NCBI GenBank assembly: GCA_933228675.1
Contig: OW121744.1
Location: forward strand, 98,146,526-98,210,525
Length of the DNA stretch: 64,000 nt
Reading direction: 5' to 3'
Origin: Stomorhina lunata
Taxonomy: Eukaryota; Arthropoda; Insecta; Diptera; Rhiniidae
The notes under the pieces are model-generated. The model did not search any database. It had not been told where the DNA came from and saw nothing but the letters and a program-made list of their open reading frames with translations. Shown piece by piece: positions 44,793 to 56,660 of the stretch (positions within the stretch are counted from its first letter, which is position 1; each line of letters opens with the position of its first letter). The translations under genes were made by a program, and so were the position numbers.

Positions 44793-45252
44793 TTAAAGAA
44801 AGACAGACTTAAAGAAAGACAGACTTAAAGAAAGACAGACAAACTTAAAGAAAGATATAAAGAAAGACAGACAAACTTAAAGAAAGATATAAAGAAAGAC
44901 AGACAGGCAGGCAGAAATACAGACAGACAGACTTAAAGAAAGACAGACAGATAGTCGACATAGCTATTACAATTGTATTAAATTTAGCAGCATTAATGTG
45001 ATTCCGCGGGCGGTGTTACATGGGAGCTCTAAATAAATGGAAACCGATTTCGGCCACTTTTAGTACATAACTTTTTCAAGATATTGAAAATACTTTTGCA
45101 AAATTTAGTCTCTCTAGCTCTTTTAGTTAAGGTGCTATAGTGCTTTCATTTGACAGACAGACAGGTAGACAGACAAATGGACAGACAGACAGATAGGCAG
45201 ACAGATAGGCAGACAAATAGACAGACAAACAAACAAACAAACAAACAAACAA

Positions 45253-45311
<59 letters not shown>

Positions 45312-45420
45312 AACAAACAAACAGAATTAAAGAAAGACAGACAAACTTAAAGAAAGATATAAAGAAATACAGACAGACAGACTTAAAGAAAGACAGACAG
45401 ATAAACGGACATAGCTCAGT
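43745..45420. repeat. tandem triplication (about 455-555-bp unit) with GACA/AACA microsatellite
   Basis: Three units start at about 43946, 44399 and 44953 with AGTC(G/A)(T/A)CATAGCTATTACAATTG-like sequence and share TGATTCC, GCGGGCGGTGTTACATGG and CCGATTTCGGCCACTTTTAG. Each ends in a long imperfect GACA, GATA and AACA microsatellite mixed with TTAAAGAAA words. Upstream (43745-43940) is a related GGTCAAATATGGACCGAT repeat. The Cys/Ser/Leu/Val-rich ORFs on the minus strand are microsatellite translation. Confidence 0.85.
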
Positions 45421-46840
45421 CGCCTTAGAATTTCATAAGAATTCAGAATATATCCCTATCGGCTTTTGGGCCAATGTTACGGGAACTATAACCAAATAAC
45501 CAAATCTATAGAATTAAATCTAAATATTTCCTAAATTTTTCAAATATCTGAAAAAATTATTATAAATTTTATAAAAACGTGACTTTTAACAAAAATTTTG
45601 CTTCTTGGGGAATTTAATCCCCTAACACTCACACAAAATTTCCTATAGACTCAATAAAATTTTGTGGTTTCAACATTTTTTTTTTTTTTTTTTTTGTAAA
45701 ATTTTTATTTTTTTTTTGAATTCAATACTTTATTTCCTCTAAAATGTTGTTTTTTTTTTTCAATCTTTTTACGTTCATTAATAAAAATTGTAAAATATTT
45801 ATAATTTAAATTAATGGCACCCGCGCACTTGTTCTAGAGACGACCACAGTCTGGCTGGCTAGAATGTCCGTCTCTCTAGCCATCTAGCCATCCATCCGTC
45901 TGTCTGTCTGGCTATTTGAATTTATATGTCTTCTTTATTTTAGCATTTTATTTACAACGTAAATCTATTTACATAAAATGGGTTTTTAAGTGACAGAATT
46001 TATTACATTTTTACAATATTAATGAGCAATTTTATTTTTGATATATTTTTTTTTGCCACTAGTCTTGAAGAATATCGTTTGAGTTCTAAGTTAAAGAAAA
46101 ACAAAACATGTTTGTCATTATTTAAATTTTTTCTCGAGATTTTTTCTCAAGTTTTTTTAAATGTCAAATAATGTAAAATGAAATGGATTTCTTTGAATTT
46201 TGTAAGAGAAATATTACGAGTCATTTGGAAGTTTTTTTTTTGCAAATTTTAGAAAAATATTTACAATATTCCAAGATTAACACTCCTTCTACCTTCAAGT
46301 TTTTGCCTAAACCCTCTCGACAACTTAGATTTTCCTTTTTTATTACAAATAATTAATCAAAAATAATTTGAACAATATTTGCTGATTAAGTGTTTTTAAT
46401 TTCCATTCTATTCCTTTTTTCCATTCTTTACTTTTTTATAAAAACATGTATGAAAAAAGTGTTTTCGAGTTGAGGAAATAAATCTGCTATATCAGCATCA
46501 GCTGCACTTTAAAAATCATGTCATGAGTAAAATGCATTCTTCCAATATATTCTTCAGTTTTTCATATAAGAACTTCCTGTTTTTATGTTAAAACCAGCAT
46601 AATATCATCTTATTCACATATTAATAGTGCGATATTAAAAAAAAACAATAACATTGTGTTGGCATTGGTGAGTGTTGATTGTATTAAAAATTTAAATATT
46701 TTTAATATAAAAATATTAACTAGATAAAAATTTAAATTATATTTAAGGTTTGTCGTCCTCAGCTTTTTTGTTAAATAGGAAAACGGAAGCATTTTCATTA
46801 CAATCTAACATCAGATTCGAAGGAATTAAGCTCTTCTACA
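45421..46840. other. AT-rich intron
   Basis: Long T runs (about 45679-45715) and a CTGT-type microsatellite remnant (about 45870-45910). No gene or element recognised. Confidence 0.5.
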
Positions 46841-49800
46841 CTCTCTTATACAATAAACTTTTGTCTATATAGAAAAATTTTCTATAGAATTTTTTTATAT
46901 AGAAAAATTTGTTTACATAGAAAAATTTTATTGAAATTTTTTAGTTAGAAAAAATTTTTACATAGAAAAATTTGATATAGAAATTTTTTATATAGAAAAA
47001 TTGCTATAGAAATTTGTTTATATTGAAAATTTTATATAGAAATTTTTTATATAGAAACATTTTCTATAGAAATTTTTTACATAGAAAAACTTTCTACAGA
47101 AGTTTTTTATATAGAAAAATTTTCTATAGAAATTTTTTAGAAAAATTTAACATAGATATTTTTTATATAAAAAATTTCTATAGAAATTTTTTTATATTGA
47201 AAATTTAGAAATTTTTTATATAGAAAATTTTTCTATAGAAATTTTTTTATATTGAAAATTTAGAAATAGAAATTTTTTATATAGAATATTTTTCTATAGA
47301 AATTTTATTTATAGACAATTTTTCTATAGACATTTTTTTTATAGAAAAATTTTCTATAGAAATTTTTTTACATAGAAAAATTTTCTATAGAAATTTTTTG
47401 TATAGAAAAATTTTCTATAGAAATTTTTTAGAAAAATTTAACATAGATATTTTTTATATAAAAAATTTCTATAGAAATTTTTTTATATTGAAAATTTAGA
47501 AATTTTTTATATAGAAAATTTTTCTATAGAAATTTTTTTATATTGAAAATTTAGAAATATAAATTTTTTATATAGAATATTTTTCTATAGAAATTTTATT
47601 TATAGACAATTTTTCTATAGACATTTTTTTTATAGAAAAATTTTCTATAGAATTTTTTTATATAGAAAAATTTGTTTACATAGAAAAATTTTATTGAAAT
47701 TTTTTAGTTAGAAAAAATTTTTACATAGAAAAATTTGATATAGAAATTTTTTATATAGAAAAATTACTATAGAAATTTGTTTATATTGAAAATTTTATAT
47801 AGAAATTTTTTATATAGAAAAATTTTCTATAGAAATTTTTTATATAGAAACATTTTCTATAGAAATTTTTTACATAGAAAAACTTTCTACAGAAATTTTT
47901 TGTATAGAAAAATTGTCTATAGAAATTCTTTATATAGAAAAATTTTCTATAGAAATTTTTTATATAGAAAAATTTTCTAAAGAAATTTTTTATATAGAAA
48001 AATTTTCTATAGAAATTTTTTATATAGAAAAATTTTTTATCGAAATTTTTTATATAGAAAAATTTTTTATAGAAATTTTTAATAAAGACAAATTTGCCAT
48101 AGAAATTTTTTTATATAGAAATTTTTTATATAGAAAATTTTATATAGAAATATTTTATAAAGAAAAATTTTGTATAGAAACTTTGTATATAGAAAAATTT
48201 TCTATAGAAATTTTATAGAAATTTTTTATAAAGAAAAATTTTCTATGAAAATTTTTTATACGAAAAAAAAAATTTTTTATATAGAAAAATTTTCCATAGA
48301 ATTTTTTAAATAAAAAATATAGACAAATTTTCTATAGACAATTTTTATACAGAAAAATTTATATTGAAACTTTTTTTTATAAAAAAATTTATGATATGAA
48401 CCTAAGCCCGGATTCGAACCCACAACCTCTTAAAAAAAATTTCTATAAAAATGTTTCTATATAGAAAAATTTTCTATAAAATTTTTTTATGAAGAAAAAT
48501 TTTCTATTGAAATTTTCTTATAAAGAAAAGTTTTGTATAGAAATTTTTGATATAGAAATATTTTTTATAGAAATTTTTTTTATAGAAAAATTTTCTATAG
48601 AAATTTTTGATAAAGAAAAATTTTCTATAGAAATTTTTTATATAGAAAAATTTTCTATAGAAAAATTTTCTATAGAAATTTTTTATATAGAAAAATTTTC
48701 TATAGAAAAATTTTATATAGAAAAATTTTATATAGAAAAATTTTCTAAAGATATTTTTTATATAGAAAAATTTTTAATATAGAAAAATTTTCTATAGAAA
48801 TTTTTTATATAGAAAATTTTTATATAGAAATTTTTTATACAAAAAAAATTTTTATCGAAATTTTTTATAAAGAAAAATTTTCTAAAGAAATTTTTAATAA
48901 AGAAAAATTTTTCATAGAAATTTTTTATATAGAAAAATTTCTATAGAAATTTTTTATATAGAAAATTTTATATAGAAATATTTTATAAAGAAAAATTTTC
49001 TATAAAAATTTTTTATACGAAAAAAATTTTTCTACAGAAATTTTTTATCGAAATTTTTTATATAGAAAAATTTTCTATAGAAATTTTTAATAAAGAAAAA
49101 TTTGCCATAGAAATTTTTTATATAGAAAAATTTTCTATAGAAATTTTTTATATAGAAAATTTTATATAAAAAATTTTATATAGAAATATTTTATAAAGAA
49201 AAATTTTTTATACGAAAAAAAATTTTTTTATATAGAAAAATTTTCCATAGAATTTTTTAAATAAAAAATATAGACAAATTTTCTATAGACAATTTTTATA
49301 CAGAAAAATTTCTATTGAAACTTTTTTTATAAAAAAATGTATGATATGAACCTAAGCCCGGATTCGAACCCACAACCTCTTAAAAAAAATTTCTATAAAA
49401 ATGTTTCTATATAGAAAAATTTTCTATAAAATTTTTTTATGAAGAAAAATTTTCTATTGAAATTTTCTTATAAAGAAAAGTTTTCTATAGAAATTTTTGA
49501 TATAGAAATATTTTTTATAGAAATTTTTTTTATAGAAAAATTTTCTATAGTAATTTTTGATATAGAAAAATTTTCTATAGAAATTTTTTATATAGAAAAA
49601 TTTTCTATAGAAATATTTTCTATAGAAATTTTAGAAAAATTTTCTATAGAAATTTTTTATATAGAAAAATTTTCTATAGAAAAATTTTATATAGAAAAAT
49701 TTTCTAAAGATATATATTTTCTAAAGATATATAAAATTTTCTATAGAAATTTTTAATATAGAAAAATTTTCTATAGAAATTTTTTATATAGAAAATTTTT

Positions 49801-51480
49801 ATATAGAAATTTTTTATATAAAAAAATTTTTTATCGAAATTTTTTATAAAGAAAAATTTTCTAAAGAAATTTTTAATAAAGAAAAATTTTTCATAGAAAT
49901 TTTTTATATAGAAAATTTTCTATAGAAATTTTTTATATAGAAAATTTTATATAGAAATATTTTATAAAGAAAAATTTTCTATAAAAATTTTTTATACGAA
50001 AAAAATTTTTCTATAGAAATTTTTTATATAGAAAAATTTTTTATCGAAATTTTTTATATAGAAAAATTTTCTATAGAAGTTTTTAATAAAGAAAAATTTG
50101 CCATAGAAATTTTTTATATAGAAAAATTTTCTATAGAAATTTTTTATATAGAAAATTTTATATAGAAATATTTTATAAAGAAAAATTTTCTATAAAAATT
50201 TTTTATACGAAAAAAATTTTTTTTTATATAGAAAAATTTTCTATAGAATTTTTTTTATAAAAAATATAGAAAAATTTTCTATAAACATTTTTTATACAGA
50301 AAAATTTATATTGAAACTTTTTTTATAAAAAAAATTATGATATGAACCTGAGCCCGGACTCGAACCCACAACCTCTTAAAAAAAATTTCTATAAAAATGT
50401 TTCTATATAGAAAAATTTTCTATAAAATTTTTTTATGAAGAAAAATTTTCTATTGAAATTTTCTTATAAAGAAAAGTTTTCTATAGAAATTTTTTATATA
50501 GAAATATTTTTTATAGAAATTTTTTTTATAGAAAAATTTTCTATAGAAATTTTTGATATAGAAAAATTTTCTATAGAAATTTTTTATATAGAAAAATTTT
50601 CTATAGAAAAATTTTCTATAGAAATTTTTTATATAGAAAAATTTTATATAGAAATTTTTTATATGGAAAAATTTTCTAAAGAAATTTTTTATATAGAAAA
50701 ATTTTCTATAGAAATTTTTTATATAGAAAAATTTTCTATAGAAATTTTTTATATGGACAAATTTTCTATAGAAATTTTTTATATAGAAAATTTTTCTATA
50801 GAAATTTTTTATATAGAAAATTTTTCTATAGAAATTTTTTATATAGAAAAATTTTTTATCGAAATTTTTTATATAGAAAAATTTTCTATAGAAATTTTTA
50901 ATAAAGAAAAATTTGCCATAGAAATTTTTTATATAGAACAATTTTCTATAGAAATTTTTTATATAGAAATTTTTATATAGAAATATTTTATGAAAAAAAA
51001 AAATTTTATATAGAAATATTTTCTATAGAATTTTTTATACAGAAAAATTTCTATTGAAACTTTTTTTATAAAAAAAAAATTATGATATGAACCTAAGCCC
51101 GGATTCGAACCCACAACTTCTTAAAAAAAAATTCTATAAAAATGTTTCTATATAGAAAAGTTTTCTATAGAAATTTTTTATATAGAAATATTTTCTATAG
51201 AAATTCTTTATAGAAAAAATTTTTTTATAAATATTTTTTTATAGAAAATTTTTATATTGAAAAATTTTCTACAGAAAAAAAATTTATGTAGAAAAATTTT
51301 CTATAAAAAATTTTTGTATAGAAAAATCTTCTATAGAACATTTTTATATAGCAAAATTTTCTATATAAAAATGTCTATTATAGAAAATATTTCTATATAA
51401 AAATTTTCTATATAAATTTATATAGAAAATTTTTCCATAAAAAATTTTTATACAAAAAAATTTTCCATAGAAAGACTTTT
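46841..51480. repeat. AT satellite, 30-bp unit, with higher-order structure
   Basis: More than 140 units of ATAGAAAAATTTTCTATAGA plus AATTTTTTAT. A higher-order repeat is marked by the insert ATGATATGAACCTAAGCCCG, GATTCGAACCCACAACCTCT at 48391, 49341, 50337 and 51082 (spacings 950, 996 and 745 bp). An earlier local duplication of about 730 bp joins 46990-47300 and 47740-47800. The 30-bp period keeps several frames open on both strands (181 codons plus, 163 minus); the FYIEKFSIEI decapeptide repeat is an artefact of this. Confidence 0.93.
48391..48430 (-). repeat. tRNA B-box-like module in satellite (copies also at 49341, 50337, 51082)
   Basis: On the minus strand the module reads AAGAGGTTGTGGGTTCGAAT, CCGGGCTTAGGTTCATATC. 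GGTTCGAATCC fits the pol III B-box consensus exactly. Four copies sit once per higher-order unit. The 560-bp units at 59852-63211 have a diverged version (GTCGTGGGTTCGAGTCGGGC). No A-box was seen, so it is a tRNA or SINE 3' half. Confidence 0.7.
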
Positions 51481-51608
51481 GTTTACATATAGACAAAACT
51501 CTTCTACTGACTTTTGTCCATATTTTTAGACAAAACTCTTCTACTGACTTTAGTCTATATATAGACAAAACTCTTCTACAGACTTTTGTCTATATACAGA
51601 CAAAACTC
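51481..51608. repeat. hairpin-satellite array, four units
   Basis: TAGACAAAACTCTTCTACTG plus ACTTTTGTC units, same orientation as 40846-42200, at the edge of the 30-bp satellite. Confidence 0.85.
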
Positions 51609-51628
51609 TACCTGCAAGCAAATCGAAA

Positions 51629-51675
51629 GTCGACTACGAAAATAATTCCATAAATGGATTATTTTCGTAGTCGAC
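51629..51675. repeat. 47-bp near-perfect palindrome
   Basis: GTCGACTACGAAAATAAT on the left and ATTATTTTCGTAGTCGAC on the right, further paired by TCCA/TGGA with a single extra T. It ends in a SalI-type GTCGAC at both tips and has about a 4-nt loop. GTCGACTAC also occurs 210 bp away in the SINE at 51889. Confidence 0.85.
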
Positions 51676-51855
51676 AAGTTTTTAGCAACTAACTACAATC
51701 TAACTACAAAGTCATGCAGAAATTTCCCAATTCATTGTGATCATGTTCTGTGCAGTGAAGATATTCTATTTTTAGCATTCATGCTTGTCTACTATTTTAA
51801 CTTCTGTTTTTTTTATTTATAACTGATAATATATTTTCTTTTTCACTTTTTAAGT

Positions 51856-52060
51856 GCTGTGGCTTCGTTGGTTAGCACGTCGACTACAAAGCATAACATT
51901 TATATTCATCCTCGGTTCGATCCCCGGTCTCGGCAGCATCAATTTCAGTTTTAAAGTGTTGAATAATATAAAGAATTATCTCTCCTTTTCATCATCACCT
52001 TTGGCTTCTCTATTATCCCCTTTCCAAAGAAGGTAACCCACAGTGTTAAATTTCTCTTTT
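51856..52060 (+). mobile_element. tRNA-derived SINE 2
   Basis: The tRNA-like head at 51856-51937 has GCTGTGGCTTCGTTGGTTAG (A-box region), CGGTTCGATCCCCGG (B box) and closing CGGCAGC pairing with GCTG. The tail has CATCATCACCTTTGGCTTCT, CTATTATCCCC. The D-arm to anticodon region is not that of a working tRNA. End approximate. Confidence 0.7.
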
Positions 52061-53219
52061 CCTCCCTTTGTATATTAAACTAATTTTAAGTTAGTTGAAA
52101 AGTCATGCATGGTCGGAAAATAGTCACATTTCTTCGGTAAAAGTAATCCAACCATCAACAACAACTAGTTGACGAAAAATTCACTTTAAATTTGCTTGAA
52201 GTCAACTGAATTGCTCGCAGGTCTTCTACTAACTTTTGTCTATATAGACAAAACTCTTCTAAAGAGGTTTTGTCTTTATATAGACAACTCTTCTACTGAC
52301 TTTTGTAGACAAAACTCTTCTGCAGACACAAGTCTGTAGTAGGGGTTTGTCTATATATAGGACTACAATTAAAAATGGGACTATTTATAGAACTGCAATT
52401 AACCCTAGGATGAAAAGTAAGATTTTTTGAACTCCTTCAATAGAAAATACTTCTTTCAAAACTACTTATACCTGTTTTCTATAATATATTCCACCGGCCG
52501 CTTTATAATGCCTGTGTTTTATTAAATATTATTTATTGATTTTTAAGTACTTTTTTATATTCATATGGGGCTTATAAAAATGTCTAGTGCTATATTGACT
52601 GTCTTTATTTGTTTAACATATTAACCTGCCCCTCCTTCCCTTTATAAAACTACTATAAAATTCCCCTATGAGGATTTTCTCAACGCACACATTCTCACTT
52701 AGAACGAGGTTGATTCAATTGAATCGTATAACGAGAGTGTATGTGTAAAATGTGACTAAATACTTTTCATGTCATGTTACTCTTATATGTCCAAAGGACT
52801 GTCATCAGAGGAAATGTGACAAGAAGACAAGAAGTGAAGAAACCTTAATATTCATTTAGTATTCCAAACATAAAAACGATAAAATGGAAGGAAAAATAAT
52901 CATAACTGGGGATTTTCTTAAAGAGTCGGTTCTGCTGCTGCTGCTGTTATCATCATAATGTATTTATTTATTTAGTACAATATGTTTTTCATTTTGAACG
53001 AAATGGAAGAAAAAAAAAACTAAAGTTTTATTTTAAACATAATAATCAGTAACATATGGAATGATGGATGGGGAATTTGTTAAAAGAAATTTCTCTAAGA
53101 AAATGAAAAAGCGAATGGACTTAATGTTTGCCAAAGTATTTATTAAGATTTAAAGATTTGTTTTTAAAAGCGATAAGACGGACGTAGAGGCAATAGATTT
53201 CAAGTGGTTTTTGGATATA
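52061..53219. other. AT-rich intron
   Basis: 52220-52360 holds a few decayed hairpin-satellite units. A short CTGCTG tract is at about 52930. No gene recognised. Confidence 0.5.
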
Positions 53220-54491
53220 TCGGGTGTTTTTTATTGAGGTATAGAACTTTAAGTTGGCATCACTTTTTTAACTGGCGGCCATTTTGTCAGCTGTCAAGTG
53301 ATTAATATTTAGTTTGGTTTGCCATTTCATCATGAACAGGTTGACAAAAGAACAACGCTTGCAAATCGTGCTAATTTATTTCGAAAATAATGGTTCAGTT
53401 CGCGAAGTTTACCGCAAGCTCCGTCCATTTTATGGTCGACATAATCGTCCATCAGAGCAATTAATTCGGTTAACCATGGATCGTTTTCGCACTACGTTTA
53501 CTCTATGTGATAATACGCATCCGCAGCGACGTCGAACAGTGCGCACCGAAGAAACAATTGCCGCTGTAGAGCAAAGTGTTGAAGAGGACCCGAATGAATC
53601 GATTCGCCACCGTGCACAGCAATTGGAGCTTTGTCCATCAACTTTATGGAAGATTTTGCGCAAAGATCTTGGCTTGCAACCTTACAAGATCCAGCTTCTG
53701 CAAGAATTAAAGCCGCGAGACCATGCAATGCGTCGTGATTTTGGTGTATGGGCCGAAAATGAGATTGATCTCGATGCTGATTTTCATCGCAAAATTTTGT
53801 TCAGTGATTAGGCTCATTTTTGGTTGAATGGCTACGTCAACAAGCAAAATTGCCGCATTTGGAGTGAGGAGAATCCACATGAGACCCTTGAGACGCCATT
53901 ACATCCACAAAAACTGACTGTTTGGTGTGCTCTATGGGCTGGTGGAGTCATTGGGCCATACTTCTTCCGAAATAATGCTGGAGAGTCAGTTACCATAAAT
54001 GGAGACCGGTATAGAGCCGTGATAACCGACTATTTTGTTCCCCAATTGGATGGCATGAATGTGGATAAGTTGTGGTTCCAACAAGACGGCGTTACAAGCG
54101 CTACAGCGCACGTCACAATTGATTTATTGAAGGAAACATTCGATGAGCGCATAATTTCGCGGAATGGACCTGTCAATTGGCCACCAAGATCGTGCGATTT
54201 GACACCACTGGATTATTTTCTTTGGGGATATGTGAAGTCGCTCGTCTACGCCAACAAACCAGAAACGTTAGGGGACTTGGAAGCCCCATATGCTCGAAAA
54301 AGTAGTTGAAAATTGGATCTGTAGAATTGGCTTTATTCGAGCCAGCAGCGGCGGCCATATGCCCGAAATCATATTTAAACATTAATGGCATAAAATTATT
54401 CTTCCAATAAAGCCAAATTGATGGACATTAAAACGATTTTCTTGTGTTTTATTTCAAGTCGAAGTTCTATACCTCTAAAAAAAACACCCAT
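53220..54491 (+). mobile_element. DD41D mariner-like (rosa-type) transposon, nearly complete
   Basis: Inverted termini GGGTGTTTTTTATTGAGGTA (53222) and, read inversely from 54490, GGGTGTTTTTTTTAGAGGTA, both followed by TAGAACTT, flanked by TA. About 1.27 kb. The encoded transposase has 41 residues between the second and third catalytic Asp, the diagnostic of the rosa/DD41D group. Antisense to Ehbp1. Confidence 0.88.
53332..54385 (+). pseudogene. rosa-like (DD41D) transposase, disrupted
   Basis: ATG at 53332 opens a helix-turn-helix N-terminus (LTKEQRLQIVLIYFENNGS, then SPSTLWKIL-like second HTH). First catalytic motif FSD is at 53800, but the next codon, Glu in relatives, is TAG (53809-53811). 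Frame continues: FWLNGYVNKQNCRIW, second Asp in WFQQDG, third in CDLTPLDYFLWGYVKSL, with 41 residues between Asp residues. After LGDLEA (about 54282) a deletion shifts frame; the remaining HMLEKVVENW and GGHMPEIIFKH run to TAA at 54383-54385. The His expected after QQDG-TS is also Ala. One nonsense and one frameshift: dead copy, moderately recent. Confidence 0.9.
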
Positions 54492-55106
54492 TACAAGTAT
54501 TTAGATGCATTTAAAAGACCCTCAAGAGTTTCTTTAGGTCATTTGTTCTCTTGTGCCTACTTCTCTGACATGCACAATGGGGTATAAAAGGAACACAAAG
54601 GAAACAAGTTGTAATTTCACACGATTAAAAATTAAACTATATAGAGAAGGTTAGGTTGGAAAAAGAATGTCTTTATATATGACAACTTTTCTCGAAGACC
54701 ATATGGGTCCATTGTGATCCATGTATAGGGAGATACTATTAAGAATCGGGCAACATAGATAGGTACTATTAAAAAGTGTCCACTTTTAGATTGAAAATCT
54801 GACTATATAGAGAAATAGAATTTAAATTGGACTACGAAGAGACATTATATACAAAATTTAACAATATAGGGAGGAACAAAGGAAATTGGACTATATAGAG
54901 ACATACGATTAAAAATTTTACTATAAAACGAACAATAGAGAAATCTAAGATTAAACATTGCTATTATCAAAATTTGGACAATAAAGAGACGTAAGATTAA
55001 AAATTGGAACAAATAGACCTTACGTCTAAAATCTGGACTACTAATACCTACGCATTGTATAAAGATCTATACCTATGTGTTATATAAAGATCTAATTAAG
55101 GGACTA
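54492..55106. repeat. degenerate array (CTATATAGAGAC, GATTAAAAATTGGA type)
   Basis: Words GACTATATAGAGA and ACGATTAAAAATTGG recur with spacing of about 35-60 bp; the same family resumes at 56690-57010. No gene. Confidence 0.55.
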
Positions 55107-56660
55107 CATTAGGGTGCATTAGAGCGGTTCGCCTTCCATACAAAAAAAAAGTTATGTCAGTCACCCCCTAGGATTAAAGATAATGTTAAAACAATTCCAA
55201 AAAATATTTTTTTATTTTTTTACCACTACTACAAATACCGCCCTTTTACTATTTTGTTCACTGTGTCGCCATTTTAAATCCGATCATTTTATATATCGGT
55301 GTTCGCGGTTCTGTAAGGGCTACATTTCTCTCTTTGATAGTTTTTTACTACCACGTCAATTTATAGTCATAACTTTTAAAAACTAGATTTTTACTCGATT
55401 TGATTAAGGTGGGTACGACTCGAATTTTAAAAAGTTATGACTAGAAATTGACGAGGTTGTAAAAAACTATCAAAGAGAGAAATGTAGCCCTTATAGAGCC
55501 CTGAAAATCGATATATAAAATGTTATGATCGGATTTAAAATGGCGACACAGTGAACAAAATAATAAAAGGGCGGTATTTGTAAAAAAATAAAAAAAAAAA
55601 ATTTTATATTTTTTTTACATTATCTTTAATCCTAGGGTGTGACTGACTCAACTTTTTTTTCGAACCACTCTAGGGTGCACCTTATTTTATGAAAATGGGA
55701 ATTTGAACCGCCACTGCCCCCGGAAATGTTCTGTGTGACATAAAAACATTCTATGCATTTTTTTTTTTCAAAATTGCATAAGGGGAACTCGTGCCGCATC
55801 CGCCCACAAAGTGTTACAACTTTTTTGTATGAAACAAAACTGAGAGTATTTTCGGTTTTGCCCAAATTTTAACCACTTAAAATTAAATTATTTAAAAAAA
55901 TTCATGAAATATAAAAGAGAACTAAAGTAGCTTTATCTTAAGTCGTCAGAATTAAAAATCTATAATATAGTTTCGCAGTTATTGCAATTTTCACCCGAAA
56001 ATTCGTGTTCTTGACGACACGCCTTAGGATATGCAGCCAAAAAATTTACTTAAGGATAAATAAATTTCAAAGTAAGACCTGATTAACAATTCTATGGCCT
56101 GTAAGTACTAAATAGTTGATTTTTGTTAAAATATAACCGAATTTAAATAGTTTTTTTTCACAATTTTAAGAAAATTGTACTTTTTTCTCAGGCCTGTTTA
56201 AAAAATCAGTTTTTAATTCTTCGAAAATTTTGCTCAACAAATATTATAAATAATAAATTTCCTTTGCAGTATCATAAAACAAACAAATGGTAATGAAAAA
56301 TACAAGAAAATGAGGTCGATATCTTTAACCGTTTCGCCGTACATGCGATTTGAAATCGAAGAATTTCGCTAAAATTTTGTAATAATTAATGAACTTAAAT
56401 TGTTAAATTGTACTAATGTTCAACATTAATAAAAGTAATAGTGAATACTTTTCCTGAGACTAAATAGAATGTACAAGGTTTTTCAATATTGGAAAAGTTT
56501 AACCCTTTCTTCACCGGAGTCAAAGATCAGAATCAGGAGTTTTTTTCATTTTCTATAGGAAAATATTAAGAATTTAAAAAAAAAATTGTTTAAAATGCAT
56601 ATATGTATATTATATTTTTTTTAACATTAGGTAATTTTATTAAAAAATATATATTAACCC
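55107..56660. repeat. family X copy 2 (holds natural empty sites)
   Basis: Colinear with copy 1. At about 55925 it reads ACTAAAGTAGCTTTATCTTA, the uninterrupted target of the BEL insertion. At about 56468 GAATGTACAAGG is the uninterrupted target of the long-TIR element. Itself interrupted at its left end by the foldback element 55120-55672. Confidence 0.75.
55120..55672. mobile_element. foldback MITE, 553 bp, 8-bp target duplication
   Basis: Arms of about 260 bp, starting TAGAGCGGTTCG and, inversely, TAGAGTGGTTCG, contain CCCTAGGATTAAAGATAATG, CGCCATTTTAAATCCGATCA and GAGAAATGTAGCCCTTA in inverse. Target duplication GGGTGCAT / GGGTGCAC (55112-55119, 55673-55680). Copy 1 of family X has one GGGTGCAG there. 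The end TAGAGCG-TCG is close to that of the element at 32499, suggesting one superfamily. Confidence 0.85.

Noticed and set aside
44573..45350. Cys/Ser/Leu/Val-rich minus ORFs and Asp/Arg/Gln-rich plus ORF
   Set aside because: Translation of GACA microsatellite.
50435..50980. 181-codon plus ORF and its 163-codon antisense partner
   Set aside because: Pure translation of a 30-bp satellite; a decapeptide repeat on both strands with no conserved domain.
51856..51937. Possible functional tRNA
   Set aside because: A and B box-like words are present but the anticodon arm does not form and a SINE tail follows.
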